DNA from: a virus
Length of the DNA stretch: 39,737 nt
Direction: 5' to 3' (one strand)
Virus record (IMG/VR): IMGVR_UViG_3300006922_000062
Span: 1 to 39,737 of that record
Shown here: positions 1 through 10,093 of the stretch, one piece after another
How the letters are laid out: each line of letters begins with the position of its first letter
Position numbering within the stretch: the first letter of the stretch is position 1
Position numbers and translations under genes: made by a program
The notes under the pieces: model-generated
The model's input: only the letters and a program-made list of their open reading frames with translations
The model's database searches: none
What the model was told of the DNA's origin: nothing

Positions 1-971
1 ATCATCTGCTCTTGAGCAGAAGCAGCACCTGCATAATCAAATGCAGTAAGGGCAGTAAGGGCATCACCGTTAGCATCAATAGGAGCCTGTGCAGCGCCAG
101 CAGCTTGGAAGAAAATTACTCGACCTGCGTCGCCATCAAGATACCAGTCGCCAGCCTTCACTAAAAGGCCAATGTCGCTACGTTCACGGCCAGACCAGGC
201 ACCCTGAGCGGTCTCAGCAACAACTGGAGTTCTAGAAGTATGTGAAGCAAGCTTGCTGGTCCACTCGTAAGCCATACTTGCTGACATATCCAGATGCGAA
301 TAGCGATGAAGTGCACCAAGTTGCGCGCCTGACTTCAAAGTATTAGCTCCAAACACATCTTCAGCCGTTGCATCACAAACATGACCAACGCGCATTTGGA
401 TATCAGTAAAGAACTGAATGAGGTGTTGCTTCTGGTAGTTAGTGAAATGAAGGTTCGCTGGGTCATCACCAGCCCAAGCATAAACGTCATAAGCAGCCAC
501 ACCAACAGGTGCGCTAATGAAAAGTGCGCCAACAGCTTGGCAAGACGCATCGTCGTCAGTGGGGACCTCGTCAGTTATAACCCAACCGTGACTAATAACA
601 GCAACCATTGCGTCTTCGTTTTTGACAACTTTCGCAGCAGTAACGAAATCACCGGTTTCAATGTCAATCACTCTAGCCTTCACATCTTCAGCCGTGTACT
701 CAATGAAAGTATCGCCTTTAGCGCCCTCAAGTCTGCGGAGCAGGCCTGCTGGAACGACTCGACCAGTTGAATCAAACGAAACAACCTTCCCAGAAGAAAT
801 AGTAAAGTAATCTTTAGAGGCTTCATTTTGCCAGATTACAGGTAACCAAGAAGCAGGTTTCCATTCACCTGCAGGGACTGAAGCATTCATTTGAACGGTA
901 TTGTTAGGAGTGATGTTATCCATCATATCCGTTCTAACTTTAAATGCACTTTGGAATCGACTAATAGCCAT
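1..971 (-). CDS. Putative major head (capsid) protein, 3' part outside window
   Basis: An open frame begins with ATG at 971, preceded by a strong ribosome binding site (TTAGGAGATGAATT before ATG), and stays open for 323 codons to the window edge, so the C-terminus is missing. The protein starts MAISRFQSAFKVRTDMMDN, is rich in Ala, Val, Gly and Asp, has no membrane segment, and its spacing of hydrophobic strands looks like a soluble shell protein. Codon use is more G/C-rich at third positions than in the neighbouring minus-strand genes, as expected for a highly expressed structural gene. It is the next gene downstream of the portal and prohead protease, which is where the major capsid protein normally lies. 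I do not recognise a specific fold from the residues, so a decoration or head-fibre protein remains possible. Confidence 0.55.
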   Translation of the reverse strand, partial: MAISRFQSAFKVRTDMMDNITPNNTVQMNASVPAGEWKPASWLPVIWQNEASKDYFTISSGKVVSFDSTGRVVPAGLLRRLEGAKGDTFIEYTAEDVKARVIDIETGDFVTAAKVVKNEDAMVAVISHGWVITDEVPTDDDASCQAVGALFISAPVGVAAYDVYAWAGDDPANLHFTNYQKQHLIQFFTDIQMRVGHVCDATAEDVFGANTLKSGAQLGALHRYSHLDMSASMAYEWTSKLASHTSRTPVVAETAQGAWSGRERSDIGLLVKAGDWYLDGDAGRVIFFQAAGAAQAPIDANGDALTALTAFDYAGAASAQEQM

Positions 972-1002
972 AATTCATCTCCTAAGTTTTGTGTTCTTTT
1001 AA

Positions 1003-3771
1003 TTAAAAGTTATTTGGGTTGAAACCACGAGGTAAGTAATTAGATTTAGAATAAAGATAGTTGTCTGCAGCATCTTTCCCATTGTCAGATAGAATAGTCT
1101 TGTAGTCCATTACGATCTTCTGCTCAAACGCACCTAATGCATCGTAGCTAGATCTGCTTGAATATTCCTCTTCGCTTGCATGGGCTGAAGGACTTGTTAC
1201 TTTATCCATATTAGAGAGTACCTTTTCAGACATTGAAAAAACTTTTTCCGTTTCTTTTTCTAGTATTAATACTTTTTCATCTTCATTTTCAACTAAATCT
1301 TCATTTTTTTCAATAGTAACACTTAAATCACTGTCACTTCCAACTGAATTTAATTTATTATTTTCAATAAAAGCGACTACAGTTTTAAATTTATTTTCTA
1401 GATCGTAATACTGTTCTTTTAAATTGTCAATTTTTTTAAGTAGTTTCAATGTTTCTTCTGAAGCGTCGCAGTCCATTATCGATGCTTTCTCATCTACACT
1501 AAGAAGCACTCTCGCTTTGACATTTTCTGGAAATTTAGATCTCTCAATTAAATCTCTTGCTGCAATAACGTGAGCACAGTCATGAATTGGAAATGATCTT
1601 TCTGGTCCACAAAAAGCAGAATCAGGCAAACTATTCCTTGCTTCAGCAGTCAGCTGCAAACCCTCTTTCATTGTCAACGCGCTTAAGGCAAGATCAAGAA
1701 TTTGCCAATCAATTTCAACTTTATCGTCTTGATCTAAAGTATCTTCTTCAAAGTAAGATTCGTCATGCTCTTCTTGTTCCTCTTCATTCGGTTCTGAAAC
1801 TTCTTCTTCAAGGTCAAGTTCCAAGCCCACTTCTTCTTCACTTAATATCTTTTCACTCATGTTAAAGTCCTTTTTGGGTTTATCCATTTTTTCAGATGAT
1901 TTTTTTGAATGTCCAGCAGGCAGCAAATCGTTGTCTTGCCTGTACTTTGGGTTTGAAGGGCTGCCACTCCTTACCAACTTTAAGAAAGCGTTAACTCTAG
2001 CAACACCCCACCCAGATCGCGACATGTTCGGTCTGTGAGTCGATGAGAAAGCACCAGCCCCTCTTCGATAAACTGCTTTTAGCATGCCTAGTGTAACTTT
2101 CTTACCTTTTTCTTTTCCATATTTTTCGTTATGGGCTTTTAGCTTTTCTTTTAAAGAATTTAAAACTGAGCCTACTTCAATCTTGGAACTCGCTTTAGAC
2201 GCAGACCCTTCTTTGTTTTTCTTGGACCCTTTAATTCTTTCACTAGGTTTTGCTGGAGTTTTGGCACCCTTACCCTTTGGCGAAGACTTATAAGCATCAA
2301 GATCGTAATCTCCAATCATAGTTACTTCACTTTCATTATCGTTGGCTGCGCTTACCTTTATTGCCCAATCGATTCCTGAGGTCCCTCCCCAGCCCAACCA
2401 CGCAACATAGCCTCTGTCTTTCCATGGTTCAGACTTGAATTTTGGATCAACTGCTGCATTTTTTCTATGCCTGTTAAAAGCAGACATTCTTTTTACTGTA
2501 GACAAACCAATTTCGCTTTTGGTAGCAAGTTGTCTTGCTCTTGCCCAACCAACAGGCGTCATACCTTTTACTTCTGAGCCTTTCTCCTCTTTCCATTTTA
2601 GAACCTTTTGCGCATTCCCTCTTGCGCCAGAAGGTACTTTGAATGTTTTTTCATCCAGAAGCTCCTCCACGAGTTCTTCCAGTTGCACATACTCCTCTAC
2701 AAAAGCTTCCTCATCTACGCTTCGCATGCTTCCAGAATACGTAACCTTGATGATCATTGTGTCTTTATCACCCTTTTGAGTGATGAAAGTTTCTCCACTT
2801 TTATGCAAATCATTCATTTGCTTTTCTGAAATGGCCATTTTGTGATCGTACTGCTTTTCTACTTTTTGACTTTTACTTTCTTCTTCTTCTTTTTCGGCTT
2901 CACCTTCGTAGGCATCGATTTGTTCGGTTGCTTGTAGCTCATTATGGTTCCTTAATGTATAAATAGAATCGCTCATTAAAATATCTTCTTTAAATGAATA
3001 GTTGTCTGCTAAGTTTTTATCATCTATATTGTCGGATAGTTCCATATTGACGATTTGAGATAGGTCGTCTGCAGGAGTATTTACTACTGAGCCTTCTAGG
3101 ACTATGAAGTCGCCTGTTATAAATACGCAAGTCTCTCCGTCATATTTTTTGCCATGTCGATGCTCGCACATTCCATCCGTAACCCAATCTTGACTACAGA
3201 TACTACAAACGTGCCTGTCTGTAGTGGACCCTGCGCTAAACGTCATGTAACGACCGTCTAAGAACTTTTTAATAGATTCTTCATCTAGTATATTAGCTTG
3301 AACTCTCATTCTTCCAAGACCGGGCCATTGCTTGTTGTCTATTAAGTTCAATTTTTTTAACGTGGTGTATATTTTGTCTGGCTCGTCGTCTACAAAAGCG
3401 TTATGTATATTCAACATTGCTTCGTTTGAATTTAAAAACGTAGAAGCATCTTCTGTTAAGCTCTGCCACTCCCCACCAACAAACCGACCTATTGGTTCAC
3501 CTGATTGGTCGTGATTTTTTAATATTGGTTTGGGATACGGATGGACTAACGAATCAATTCCTTTTTGCTGCCCTTTAGTAGAGTAAATCCTGTTGTTTAT
3601 TCTACGTCCAGAGTGAGAAAGATCGTAAGTTATTATAAGTCCTTTTTTATACTTGTCAGCGCTTTCTAGTAAATTATCAATAGCAATAATCTTCTCAGCT
3701 TTATTCAAAGACAGTATGTTTCTATCAGGATTTATTTGTATAAAGTCGTTGTACTTGATAAATTTGTTCAT
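1003..3771 (-). CDS. Multidomain prohead protease with zinc-finger insert
   Basis: Maturation protease candidate, 922 residues. I start at the ATG at 3771 because GAGAGG lies 6 bases upstream; an in-frame ATG at 3795 has no good site. The N-terminal domain resembles phage prohead proteases: a His in KNHDQSGEPIGRFVGG (H87) and a Ser in YMTFSAGS (S179) are the likely catalytic pair. It is followed by a C-x2-C-x9-C-x-H-x-H cluster (C189, C192, C202, H204, H206) that could bind zinc. The middle contains two blocks familiar from phage head-protease-associated proteins, around TPVGWARARQLA and around AVYRRGAGAFSSTHRP. The C-terminal part has a block around LPDSAFCGPERSFPIHD. Long Glu/Lys-rich stretches between blocks may be scaffold-like. 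It is far longer than a normal prohead protease (about 200 residues), so it is probably a protease fused to scaffold and accessory domains. It lies between the portal and the head protein. Confidence 0.7.
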   Translation of the reverse strand: MNKFIKYNDFIQINPDRNILSLNKAEKIIAIDNLLESADKYKKGLIITYDLSHSGRRINNRIYSTKGQQKGIDSLVHPYPKPILKNHDQSGEPIGRFVGGEWQSLTEDASTFLNSNEAMLNIHNAFVDDEPDKIYTTLKKLNLIDNKQWPGLGRMRVQANILDEESIKKFLDGRYMTFSAGSTTDRHVCSICSQDWVTDGMCEHRHGKKYDGETCVFITGDFIVLEGSVVNTPADDLSQIVNMELSDNIDDKNLADNYSFKEDILMSDSIYTLRNHNELQATEQIDAYEGEAEKEEEESKSQKVEKQYDHKMAISEKQMNDLHKSGETFITQKGDKDTMIIKVTYSGSMRSVDEEAFVEEYVQLEELVEELLDEKTFKVPSGARGNAQKVLKWKEEKGSEVKGMTPVGWARARQLATKSEIGLSTVKRMSAFNRHRKNAAVDPKFKSEPWKDRGYVAWLGWGGTSGIDWAIKVSAANDNESEVTMIGDYDLDAYKSSPKGKGAKTPAKPSERIKGSKKNKEGSASKASSKIEVGSVLNSLKEKLKAHNEKYGKEKGKKVTLGMLKAVYRRGAGAFSSTHRPNMSRSGWGVARVNAFLKLVRSGSPSNPKYRQDNDLLPAGHSKKSSEKMDKPKKDFNMSEKILSEEEVGLELDLEEEVSEPNEEEQEEHDESYFEEDTLDQDDKVEIDWQILDLALSALTMKEGLQLTAEARNSLPDSAFCGPERSFPIHDCAHVIAARDLIERSKFPENVKARVLLSVDEKASIMDCDASEETLKLLKKIDNLKEQYYDLENKFKTVVAFIENNKLNSVGSDSDLSVTIEKNEDLVENEDEKVLILEKETEKVFSMSEKVLSNMDKVTSPSAHASEEEYSSRSSYDALGAFEQKIVMDYKTILSDNGKDAADNYLYSKSNYLPRGFNPNNF

Positions 3772-3812
3772 TTTTAACCTCTCGGGATTAAACATATCTT
3801 AATATATTTATA

Positions 3813-5300
3813 TTAGTAGTTTTCAAGTATTTTCAATATATCAGATATATTATCTGTATTCTTTATCTTTTCGTATAAATTCTTATCACTTTCAGTAATC
3901 TTTGGACTAGTTTTCTGACCGTGTTGATTTTCTGGTTTAGAAATGTTGTTGCTGACATTTAATTGAGCATTACTTTTCTTTTTCGGATAAAGAATTTCAT
4001 ATAACTCTTCTTTATCTTTTTCTTGAATTGGCCTTTCACCTAGCTTGACTCTTGCTTCCGTTTCCGAAAGTAAATTGTTCAACCAAAGCTGAATTACTTG
4101 ATTTTCTAACTTAATTTTTTCTTCTTTATCTACAGCGCCAAATTTTATATAAACCATTCTGTCAGGATTGACTATGGCATCTTGATATCCGCCCTCACAT
4201 AGCAATTCGTTAATTATATACGTTTCAACAAAAGTCTTAACATTCCTTTGCAACGCTTCTACATCTTGAATTGCTATTTTTGAAAGTGCATTTGCAGTAC
4301 TTCTATTGGCTGAATCTCCTTCACCCATATCCATTGGAGTTACTCCTAGTCCTGCGTAAACTCTTTTTTTAAAATAATCTAAGTATTCTTTTATTCTTAG
4401 AGCTTTTCCTTCAGAACCAATAGCTGATATCTTATGCCTATGGTCAGAAACAAAAATACCACCCGAAGGCATGTACTCTATTGTATTTCGGACAAGGTCT
4501 GATTCTTTTGTTCCGTCAGGACCGTACCTTTCTGGCATCGTATCACTTCCCACAGTATAGTGGTACAATGGATGAAGGTTCGAATCTATCATTTCTTCAA
4601 TGTTTTCTTCTAGTCTTCTTAAAAGAGCAACATCTTCTAGAACTGGTAGTATTTCTGGCGTTCCCATAGTGAACCCAGGTTTTTTATTCGTATAAAAGTG
4701 TATGATATCGCTTGGCGAAAATTCTTTGCTTTCAGAATTACCTGGCTGCTTTTGTAAGATTTTTTTTAATTCTCCGTTTTTCTTTAATTTAAACCATAAT
4801 GTTTCAAAAGGTAAAATGAAATAACCGGCCACAGGTTCTATTTCTTTTTCTCCTCGCTTAAGTACATTTCCAGAAGATGCATCTTTATTTCTAGTCTTTA
4901 CCCAAGCACAATTACTATATCTGACTAAGTCATGCGCCAAGTCCGCCATTAACAAATTGAAAGGTACGCCTGAGACCGTTTCTATCTCTTTAATTCTATA
5001 ATTAATATATTTAACAGTTTCTTTATCGTTACCTACAAACTCCCACCCAGCTAAAATAAACCTTTGCACTTTTTTCTGTATCGCTTTAAATAAAAAAGCG
5101 TCAGTGTCTTGCGCTATCTGTATTTCTGTAAGATCGTATTCAGGTTTAAACCAACGTCCCCTATGCCTATCTGCATATGACATTGCTCTGCCGTTAATTT
5201 TTTTAACTTTAACGCCGGAAAGTTTTGCACCTTGAATCGGTACATTTCGATCTTTGTTAGATATAGCGTTCAACATGTTTTCAAAATCGACTGCTTTCAT
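3813..5300 (-). CDS. Portal protein
   Basis: A 495-residue protein with the length and character of a tailed-phage portal, the dodecameric ring through which DNA enters and leaves the head. The segment DTDAFLFKAIQKKVQRFILAG near residue 65, followed by GWEFVGND, is typical of portals. So are the later YLDYFKKRVYAGLGVTPMD and STANALSKIAIQDVEALQR segments, where the latter would be the long stem or clip-adjacent helix. The C-terminal tail is hydrophilic and Asn/Lys-rich. The start is supported by AAGGA upstream of ATG at 5300. It sits directly upstream of the prohead protease in the usual portal-protease-capsid order. Confidence 0.82.
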   Translation of the reverse strand: MKAVDFENMLNAISNKDRNVPIQGAKLSGVKVKKINGRAMSYADRHRGRWFKPEYDLTEIQIAQDTDAFLFKAIQKKVQRFILAGWEFVGNDKETVKYINYRIKEIETVSGVPFNLLMADLAHDLVRYSNCAWVKTRNKDASSGNVLKRGEKEIEPVAGYFILPFETLWFKLKKNGELKKILQKQPGNSESKEFSPSDIIHFYTNKKPGFTMGTPEILPVLEDVALLRRLEENIEEMIDSNLHPLYHYTVGSDTMPERYGPDGTKESDLVRNTIEYMPSGGIFVSDHRHKISAIGSEGKALRIKEYLDYFKKRVYAGLGVTPMDMGEGDSANRSTANALSKIAIQDVEALQRNVKTFVETYIINELLCEGGYQDAIVNPDRMVYIKFGAVDKEEKIKLENQVIQLWLNNLLSETEARVKLGERPIQEKDKEELYEILYPKKKSNAQLNVSNNISKPENQHGQKTSPKITESDKNLYEKIKNTDNISDILKILENY

Positions 5301-5315
5301 TTTGTTTCCTTATAA

Positions 5316-7568
5316 TCAAGTAGATGCAATTGATTGAGCTATCAACAGATTACCTTTTGCTAATTCAGGGGAATCTAACTCATCGACTACTATGTTGGGT
5401 ATTTTCTTTAAAACTTCTTCTAGATCTGTGTCAGGCCCAGATTCGCTAAGACTCGTTAATCCTTCTGATTCATACTTTATTCTTGCATACATAATATGCT
5501 CTTCCTCTATAGATATAAAGTCTTCTTCAGGATTATTAAAATCCCAAAAAGGCAATCTGGGAATAAAATCTGCATCTTCACTGGTAGAAAACAATACCAC
5601 ATAATAGATAATGGCTTTGTCATTTCTTTCCTTAAAAGAGCACATCTCTTTAGTTTTCTCTATAAAAGAACTCCCAAAAGAGTCCATTGCTATAAAAATG
5701 ATCTGGTTCACATTCTTTGTTTTAATGATACCTTCATATCTCTTTTTTATGTTTCCGCCATTAAATCTTGCAGGCAGCCCAGCCCCAAAAAATATATTGT
5801 CTTCTACCATTACGTCATAATTAGGCAAATAATCTTTAGGGTCTCTTTGACCGCTATGTTCTATTGGCAATTCTAGAGTCGAAAAGAAACTGCTACCTAA
5901 AGCAGCATAGTCTTGTTTTGAATTCATGTTCGCTATAAAGCCAGCAATTGTACTTTCAATCTCAGATATACACGCTGTCATTAATGCTATTCTTGCATTG
6001 TCGTAGTTGATTTTTTGATTGCCAATTTCCATTGGAAGTGCTAAAGGCAAATTTAACATATTTGCTAGTATCGTCATACTGCTATCTAGTACATTGGTAT
6101 CAGTGCTGGTAATTTTATTATATACTGGCTTTACAACAACATCTACGAAATTTGCAGTAGGGTTAATTTGTTTGTATTTTTTCCAAAACCATATCCAGAA
6201 TGCTAAAGCTCCTCCATAAGAAAAACTTAAATTATTAAAAGAATCTACTACTCTAAAAAACCCGCTTTTTATTTTCTGTTCATATACACTTTTTCGCGCC
6301 GCTGCTTTTTCAGCTTCCGTATCCACAAGCGCCGCTGCTTTTTCAGCTTCTGTAACGAACTCATTTAATTCATAAATATGATCAGAAATAGAAAAAACAG
6401 TCATACCTTCAACCATGAGTTTAAAACACCAGTTAGCTTTTCCAATTTGCTGATACTCAGCCGAATTAGTTATAACTCCGACTTGACTTAAATGATAGCA
6501 CTCATGCCTAATGGTATTTTTGTACCTTTCATACTTTTCATTACCTTCATAAGTTGGGCTTTTATAATCAAACAAATCAAAAAACATTATTTTTTCACTA
6601 GGGCTAACATGAGCAATAATGCCACTTTTTCTGTCTTTTATATACTTAAATTTTACTTCTATTTTATTAGGAATACCTTTTAAGTGGTCGAAACCACTGT
6701 AACTCGTTGCACTTCTAGTAGCAATTTTAAACCCATCTGCAATTGTTTTTTGAAACAACTTATTGCTCATGATGAAAGTTAATTCACTCAGCCTTTGCTC
6801 AATAGAAACTATTGCACTGTATTTTTCTTCAAGGTAGTCGTCATTGAAATTATATTCTAGTAAAATAGTATTATCTGCACCCAGCCCCACTTGAACTAAT
6901 TGCTTAAAAGAACAAATCCCTAATTTAAACTTTTCTGCTTTGCTAGTGTACCCTAATTCTTTAAAAACTTTGATATTAAGAAGAGTACTATCTAGTTTTT
7001 GATCCTCGTAACCAGTTAAGAAATTATTTATTCTTCTTAATTTTGCAAACTTCAAAGATGCGTTAGCTATTTTTCTTAAATCTCTTACATAGCCTTCTTT
7101 TCTTGAGATATCTGTATTTAACATATCGTCGTAAAAATGTATTAACGGTTTAGCTATAGTACTTGTAGACTTTGGTGCTGTCTCTCTTACTCTCTCTTGC
7201 TGAACTGGCTCTTTAGGTTGCTCTGTCCTAGGAGGAATCATTGTTGAACCAATTGCAGAACCTACAATCTCAGGTGCTGGTTCCAGAATCGGTTGAGCAG
7301 CGCCAACAGGCTTTGCCTCCTCCGTTGGCTCCAGTCCCTTGCTTGAAGCATCAGTACTATAAGGTACCTCAACGTCGCTATATCTTGGTTTTGGTAAAAA
7401 ACCAAGAGAAGTTAACTCTTCTATTGTTTTTCCTGCAGGGACTTCTTTGGTAATAACTCTTACACTCTTTATACTTTCTTTACCTTTGTAAAGTTTTTTC
7501 AAGTAAAGGTCATAAGCTTTGGAAACGAACTCATTTGAGCGTTTTTGCGGATCAAGCGTGTAGCCCAT
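5316..7568 (-). CDS. Virion-cluster zinc metallopeptidase (HExxH)
   Basis: A 750-residue protein with a clear zinc-protease signature: H355-E-C-Y-H359 inside NTIRHECYHLSQVG, and a candidate third ligand Glu388 in LMVEGMTVF, 29 residues after the second His. An HExxH followed by an EG about 25-30 residues later is typical of gluzincin-type peptidases. The first 140 residues are Pro/Glu-rich and probably disordered. A short duplication (TEAEKAAA at residues 406-413 and 417-424) lies after the active site. There is no signal peptide or membrane segment. Its 5' end overlaps the upstream gene by 17 bases and it is followed closely by the portal gene, so it is probably co-expressed with head genes. 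It could process virion proteins, or be an injected enzyme acting on host proteins or cell wall. The substrate cannot be read from the sequence. Confidence 0.6.
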   Translation of the reverse strand: MGYTLDPQKRSNEFVSKAYDLYLKKLYKGKESIKSVRVITKEVPAGKTIEELTSLGFLPKPRYSDVEVPYSTDASSKGLEPTEEAKPVGAAQPILEPAPEIVGSAIGSTMIPPRTEQPKEPVQQERVRETAPKSTSTIAKPLIHFYDDMLNTDISRKEGYVRDLRKIANASLKFAKLRRINNFLTGYEDQKLDSTLLNIKVFKELGYTSKAEKFKLGICSFKQLVQVGLGADNTILLEYNFNDDYLEEKYSAIVSIEQRLSELTFIMSNKLFQKTIADGFKIATRSATSYSGFDHLKGIPNKIEVKFKYIKDRKSGIIAHVSPSEKIMFFDLFDYKSPTYEGNEKYERYKNTIRHECYHLSQVGVITNSAEYQQIGKANWCFKLMVEGMTVFSISDHIYELNEFVTEAEKAAALVDTEAEKAAARKSVYEQKIKSGFFRVVDSFNNLSFSYGGALAFWIWFWKKYKQINPTANFVDVVVKPVYNKITSTDTNVLDSSMTILANMLNLPLALPMEIGNQKINYDNARIALMTACISEIESTIAGFIANMNSKQDYAALGSSFFSTLELPIEHSGQRDPKDYLPNYDVMVEDNIFFGAGLPARFNGGNIKKRYEGIIKTKNVNQIIFIAMDSFGSSFIEKTKEMCSFKERNDKAIIYYVVLFSTSEDADFIPRLPFWDFNNPEEDFISIEEEHIMYARIKYESEGLTSLSESGPDTDLEEVLKKIPNIVVDELDSPELAKGNLLIAQSIAST
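6298..6350 (-). repeat. In-frame direct repeat inside the metallopeptidase gene
   Basis: The 20-base sequence GCCGCTGCTTTTTCAGCTTC (plus-strand reading) occurs at 6298-6317 and 6331-6350, a period of 33 bases. It encodes the duplicated TEAEKAAA octapeptide. The near identity suggests a recent in-frame tandem duplication. Confidence 0.85.
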
Positions 7569-9780
7569 TTAGAATCCCCTCGTATATAGCATCTAGATTG
7601 TCTTTTTTAACTTTTAACACTGAGCTCAATTCTGAACATTCATTCAAATTAATTATAGTCGTCGTATCTGTTACTTTATGCTTTATTTCAATGTATTCTT
7701 CAGGACTTAGACTTACTCCTCTGTAAGTCATTGGCAACGACTCTGTTTTTATTAAAATATTTTCATTGTTCGCTGCTATGATCTTTTCTATCGTTTCTTT
7801 ATTTTGCTTTATATTTTTGCAACTCAACCCCTCTTCAAAGATCTTCATTATAAGTTTAATAAAACGCACTAAGTGGGCAATCATTTGAACTTCTCCAAGA
7901 AGCTTAAATTCAGACGCCACTGTATCTCCAATAAAAACTTGTAAAGCTTTTAATGTTTGAATAATTTTCCCCACCTGTTCATTCATCCAGAGTTTTGCTT
8001 TCATAAGATATGCAATTATTGTTTTTTCAACCCATTGAAAGGGATCGCTAGATTCGATTTTTGCTACCCAGCCTTTAGGCCTGTAGTTAATTAAATCTTT
8101 TGGCTGCCTGTACTGGTTGCTTACATCAACTCCATACTTGGCGAAAGCGTAATCTATCGCGTTCCAGTCGCTTTTCTTTATGCTTGAGTCTCTAGCTTCG
8201 ATAGGGCCTATCAATGGTATCTTGCTGTTACTGTTTGGGTTAAAATCAAAATTTAATTTTTTATTTGGTTTTTTTGATTTACTAAAAAATGGTGTGGTTA
8301 TTTCTTTTGTGTCTGCTACAAAATCAAAATTAAAAAAGTCTTTTTCGCTTTCTAGCTTTTCTTTTTTTTCTGCCGCTTCTATTTTTTTTTCATATGAACG
8401 TTTAAGCTCATCTCCTTGACCTTTGATTTCATTGCTTTTAGTTTTGTAACTATGGTTCAAGTAATGTTTCAAATCAGAGTTGTCTGGATCTTTCAAGTAC
8501 TCCTCAAGCATTTTTTGAGTGTTACTCAAGGTATATGTTGGGGTGTTGTTTTGAATGGTTGTTTCTTTTAACCATTCAGCAAATTCTTCCAGCTCCTCTG
8601 GAACTTTCTTGCTACTGTATCCCTTCATATCACTTTCTTCTTCTTGGAGCTTGTCATTCATTTCTTCTATGAGATCATCGTACTCCTGTTTTAAGTCTAC
8701 TGATGCGGGGTCAAACCAGCTGTTTGGTGTCACCTTTTGAACAGCATAACCCACTTGATTCACTGCACTTATTGTTTCCTTAGTTATTCTTTCCCCAGAA
8801 GCGACGATACTCTTAATTGCGCTCATGACGGTTCTCAAAGAGTTAATAATACAATCAATGAAAGGATTTACAATTTTAGGAACAGACTCTACCGCTTGTA
8901 CTAAATAGTTTAATACGGCCTTGATCATACTTCCAAACATCGACGTCCAATCAAACCTAACCTTAGCTAAATCCATTGAATACTTTGCAAAAAGTGTTGG
9001 CAAGACTAGGTTTATGCCTATCAGGTTTGCTGGGCAGCTAAAGTTAGCTCCAAAGTTACCTAAGAAAGCACAAAGAGAGCCATACAACTGTGAAGGGTCC
9101 ATTGCTTTCTTCATGAGCTTGAGGGTGCTCGCTACTTGCTTTAACAGTTTATCTAAGTTAAACACAAATTCAAGTGAAGGTAGTGTCAGCTTGAAGTCGA
9201 TGTCAATCATGCAGTTTAAGCATTCTTCTACGCTAAGCTTATAAGTTTTCCCACCTATATCTACGGTTGGCGCGTTTTTATCTATGTAATCTGTTACTTT
9301 AGCTCCGAAACTTTGATTATACTCGTTCGTGAATTTCTTTCTATACTCATACCCTACATTTCCATCTTTCTCATTAAGCAGGTCCAAGTTCTTCTTTACA
9401 ACAGCGTCTTGCGGATCCCACCACTCTTCAGTAGGCTCCCCTTTGCTGTCTGTAAAAGAGCATCTCGAATAAAAATGATCCACTTTTTCTTTCGCATTTA
9501 AGCTTGAAACTTTTGTTGTTACTGCTTCTCGTGGGTCGCTTCTCTGCTCATCTAAAACTACCGCGTTGACTATGTCTCCCATAGAGCTTTCTGCGGATAG
9601 TAATGAGAGTTCTATAGTTGATTGCATCCCAGTTAAGGGGTGCTGGTAAGCCGTCAATATAACTTCTTCTGAAGGGTCCCCCTTTCCAACCTCTTTAAAC
9701 ATGCCTTCTTCATACGCTTGTATCAATGCTATTGCATCGAAAAGCAATAAGTCGTCATCGTTTAAAATTTTACCTTCCAT
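7552..9780 (-). CDS. Large structural protein candidate, function unknown
   Basis: A 742-residue protein I do not recognise. I choose the ATG at 9780 because AAGGA lies 8 bases upstream; the ATG at 9789 abuts that site and is unlikely. Visible parts: an acidic N-terminus (about residues 1-150); a hydrophobic central block at roughly 230-340 with several amphipathic helices, containing Cys residues; a charged coiled-coil-like stretch with many Glu and Lys at about 370-500; and a helical C-terminal third with hydrophobic runs. There is no signal peptide. It overlaps the upstream gene by 11 bases and the metallopeptidase by 17, so expression is coupled to the head cluster. Size and position suggest a virion or head-assembly protein; this is inference from context only. 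Confidence 0.6.
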   Translation of the reverse strand: MEGKILNDDDLLLFDAIALIQAYEEGMFKEVGKGDPSEEVILTAYQHPLTGMQSTIELSLLSAESSMGDIVNAVVLDEQRSDPREAVTTKVSSLNAKEKVDHFYSRCSFTDSKGEPTEEWWDPQDAVVKKNLDLLNEKDGNVGYEYRKKFTNEYNQSFGAKVTDYIDKNAPTVDIGGKTYKLSVEECLNCMIDIDFKLTLPSLEFVFNLDKLLKQVASTLKLMKKAMDPSQLYGSLCAFLGNFGANFSCPANLIGINLVLPTLFAKYSMDLAKVRFDWTSMFGSMIKAVLNYLVQAVESVPKIVNPFIDCIINSLRTVMSAIKSIVASGERITKETISAVNQVGYAVQKVTPNSWFDPASVDLKQEYDDLIEEMNDKLQEEESDMKGYSSKKVPEELEEFAEWLKETTIQNNTPTYTLSNTQKMLEEYLKDPDNSDLKHYLNHSYKTKSNEIKGQGDELKRSYEKKIEAAEKKEKLESEKDFFNFDFVADTKEITTPFFSKSKKPNKKLNFDFNPNSNSKIPLIGPIEARDSSIKKSDWNAIDYAFAKYGVDVSNQYRQPKDLINYRPKGWVAKIESSDPFQWVEKTIIAYLMKAKLWMNEQVGKIIQTLKALQVFIGDTVASEFKLLGEVQMIAHLVRFIKLIMKIFEEGLSCKNIKQNKETIEKIIAANNENILIKTESLPMTYRGVSLSPEEYIEIKHKVTDTTTIINLNECSELSSVLKVKKDNLDAIYEGILNGLHA

Positions 9781-10093
9781 CAGAAACATCCTTGTATTTC
9801 GATCGTTTAGAGCGCGGTTTTTCTAAATTACTTTTGTATTCCATAGCTTTTAAAACCGCAGTTTCTCTTTCTGAAATTATGTCACCTTCAAGATCATCTA
9901 AGATTTCTGGATTCAATCTTTTAATCACAGTCATCAAAAGATTCAGTCGAGAAACAAGATTGTCAAGATCTTCTATTGTAGCAAAATCTCTTGCTATTTT
10001 TTTAAACATCTTTTGATATTGCTCTTCAAGCTCATTTTCCCCACTGTCGAAATCGTTATCATAGCCTTTTTGCATGTTTTTAAATACTCCCAT
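9770..10093 (-). CDS. Small charged helical protein, unknown
   Basis: A 107-residue, highly charged, helix-prone protein (MGVFKNMQKGYDNDF...) with a heptad-like run of Leu and Ile around residues 40-75, suggesting a coiled coil. It overlaps the upstream gene by 14 bases and the downstream gene by 11 bases, a sign of translational coupling. An alternative start is the internal ATG at 10075. I recognise no family. It is probably a small structural or assembly partner of the neighbouring gene products. Confidence 0.6.
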   Translation of the reverse strand: MGVFKNMQKGYDNDFDSGENELEEQYQKMFKKIARDFATIEDLDNLVSRLNLLMTVIKRLNPEILDDLEGDIISERETAVLKAMEYKSNLEKPRSKRSKYKDVSDGR

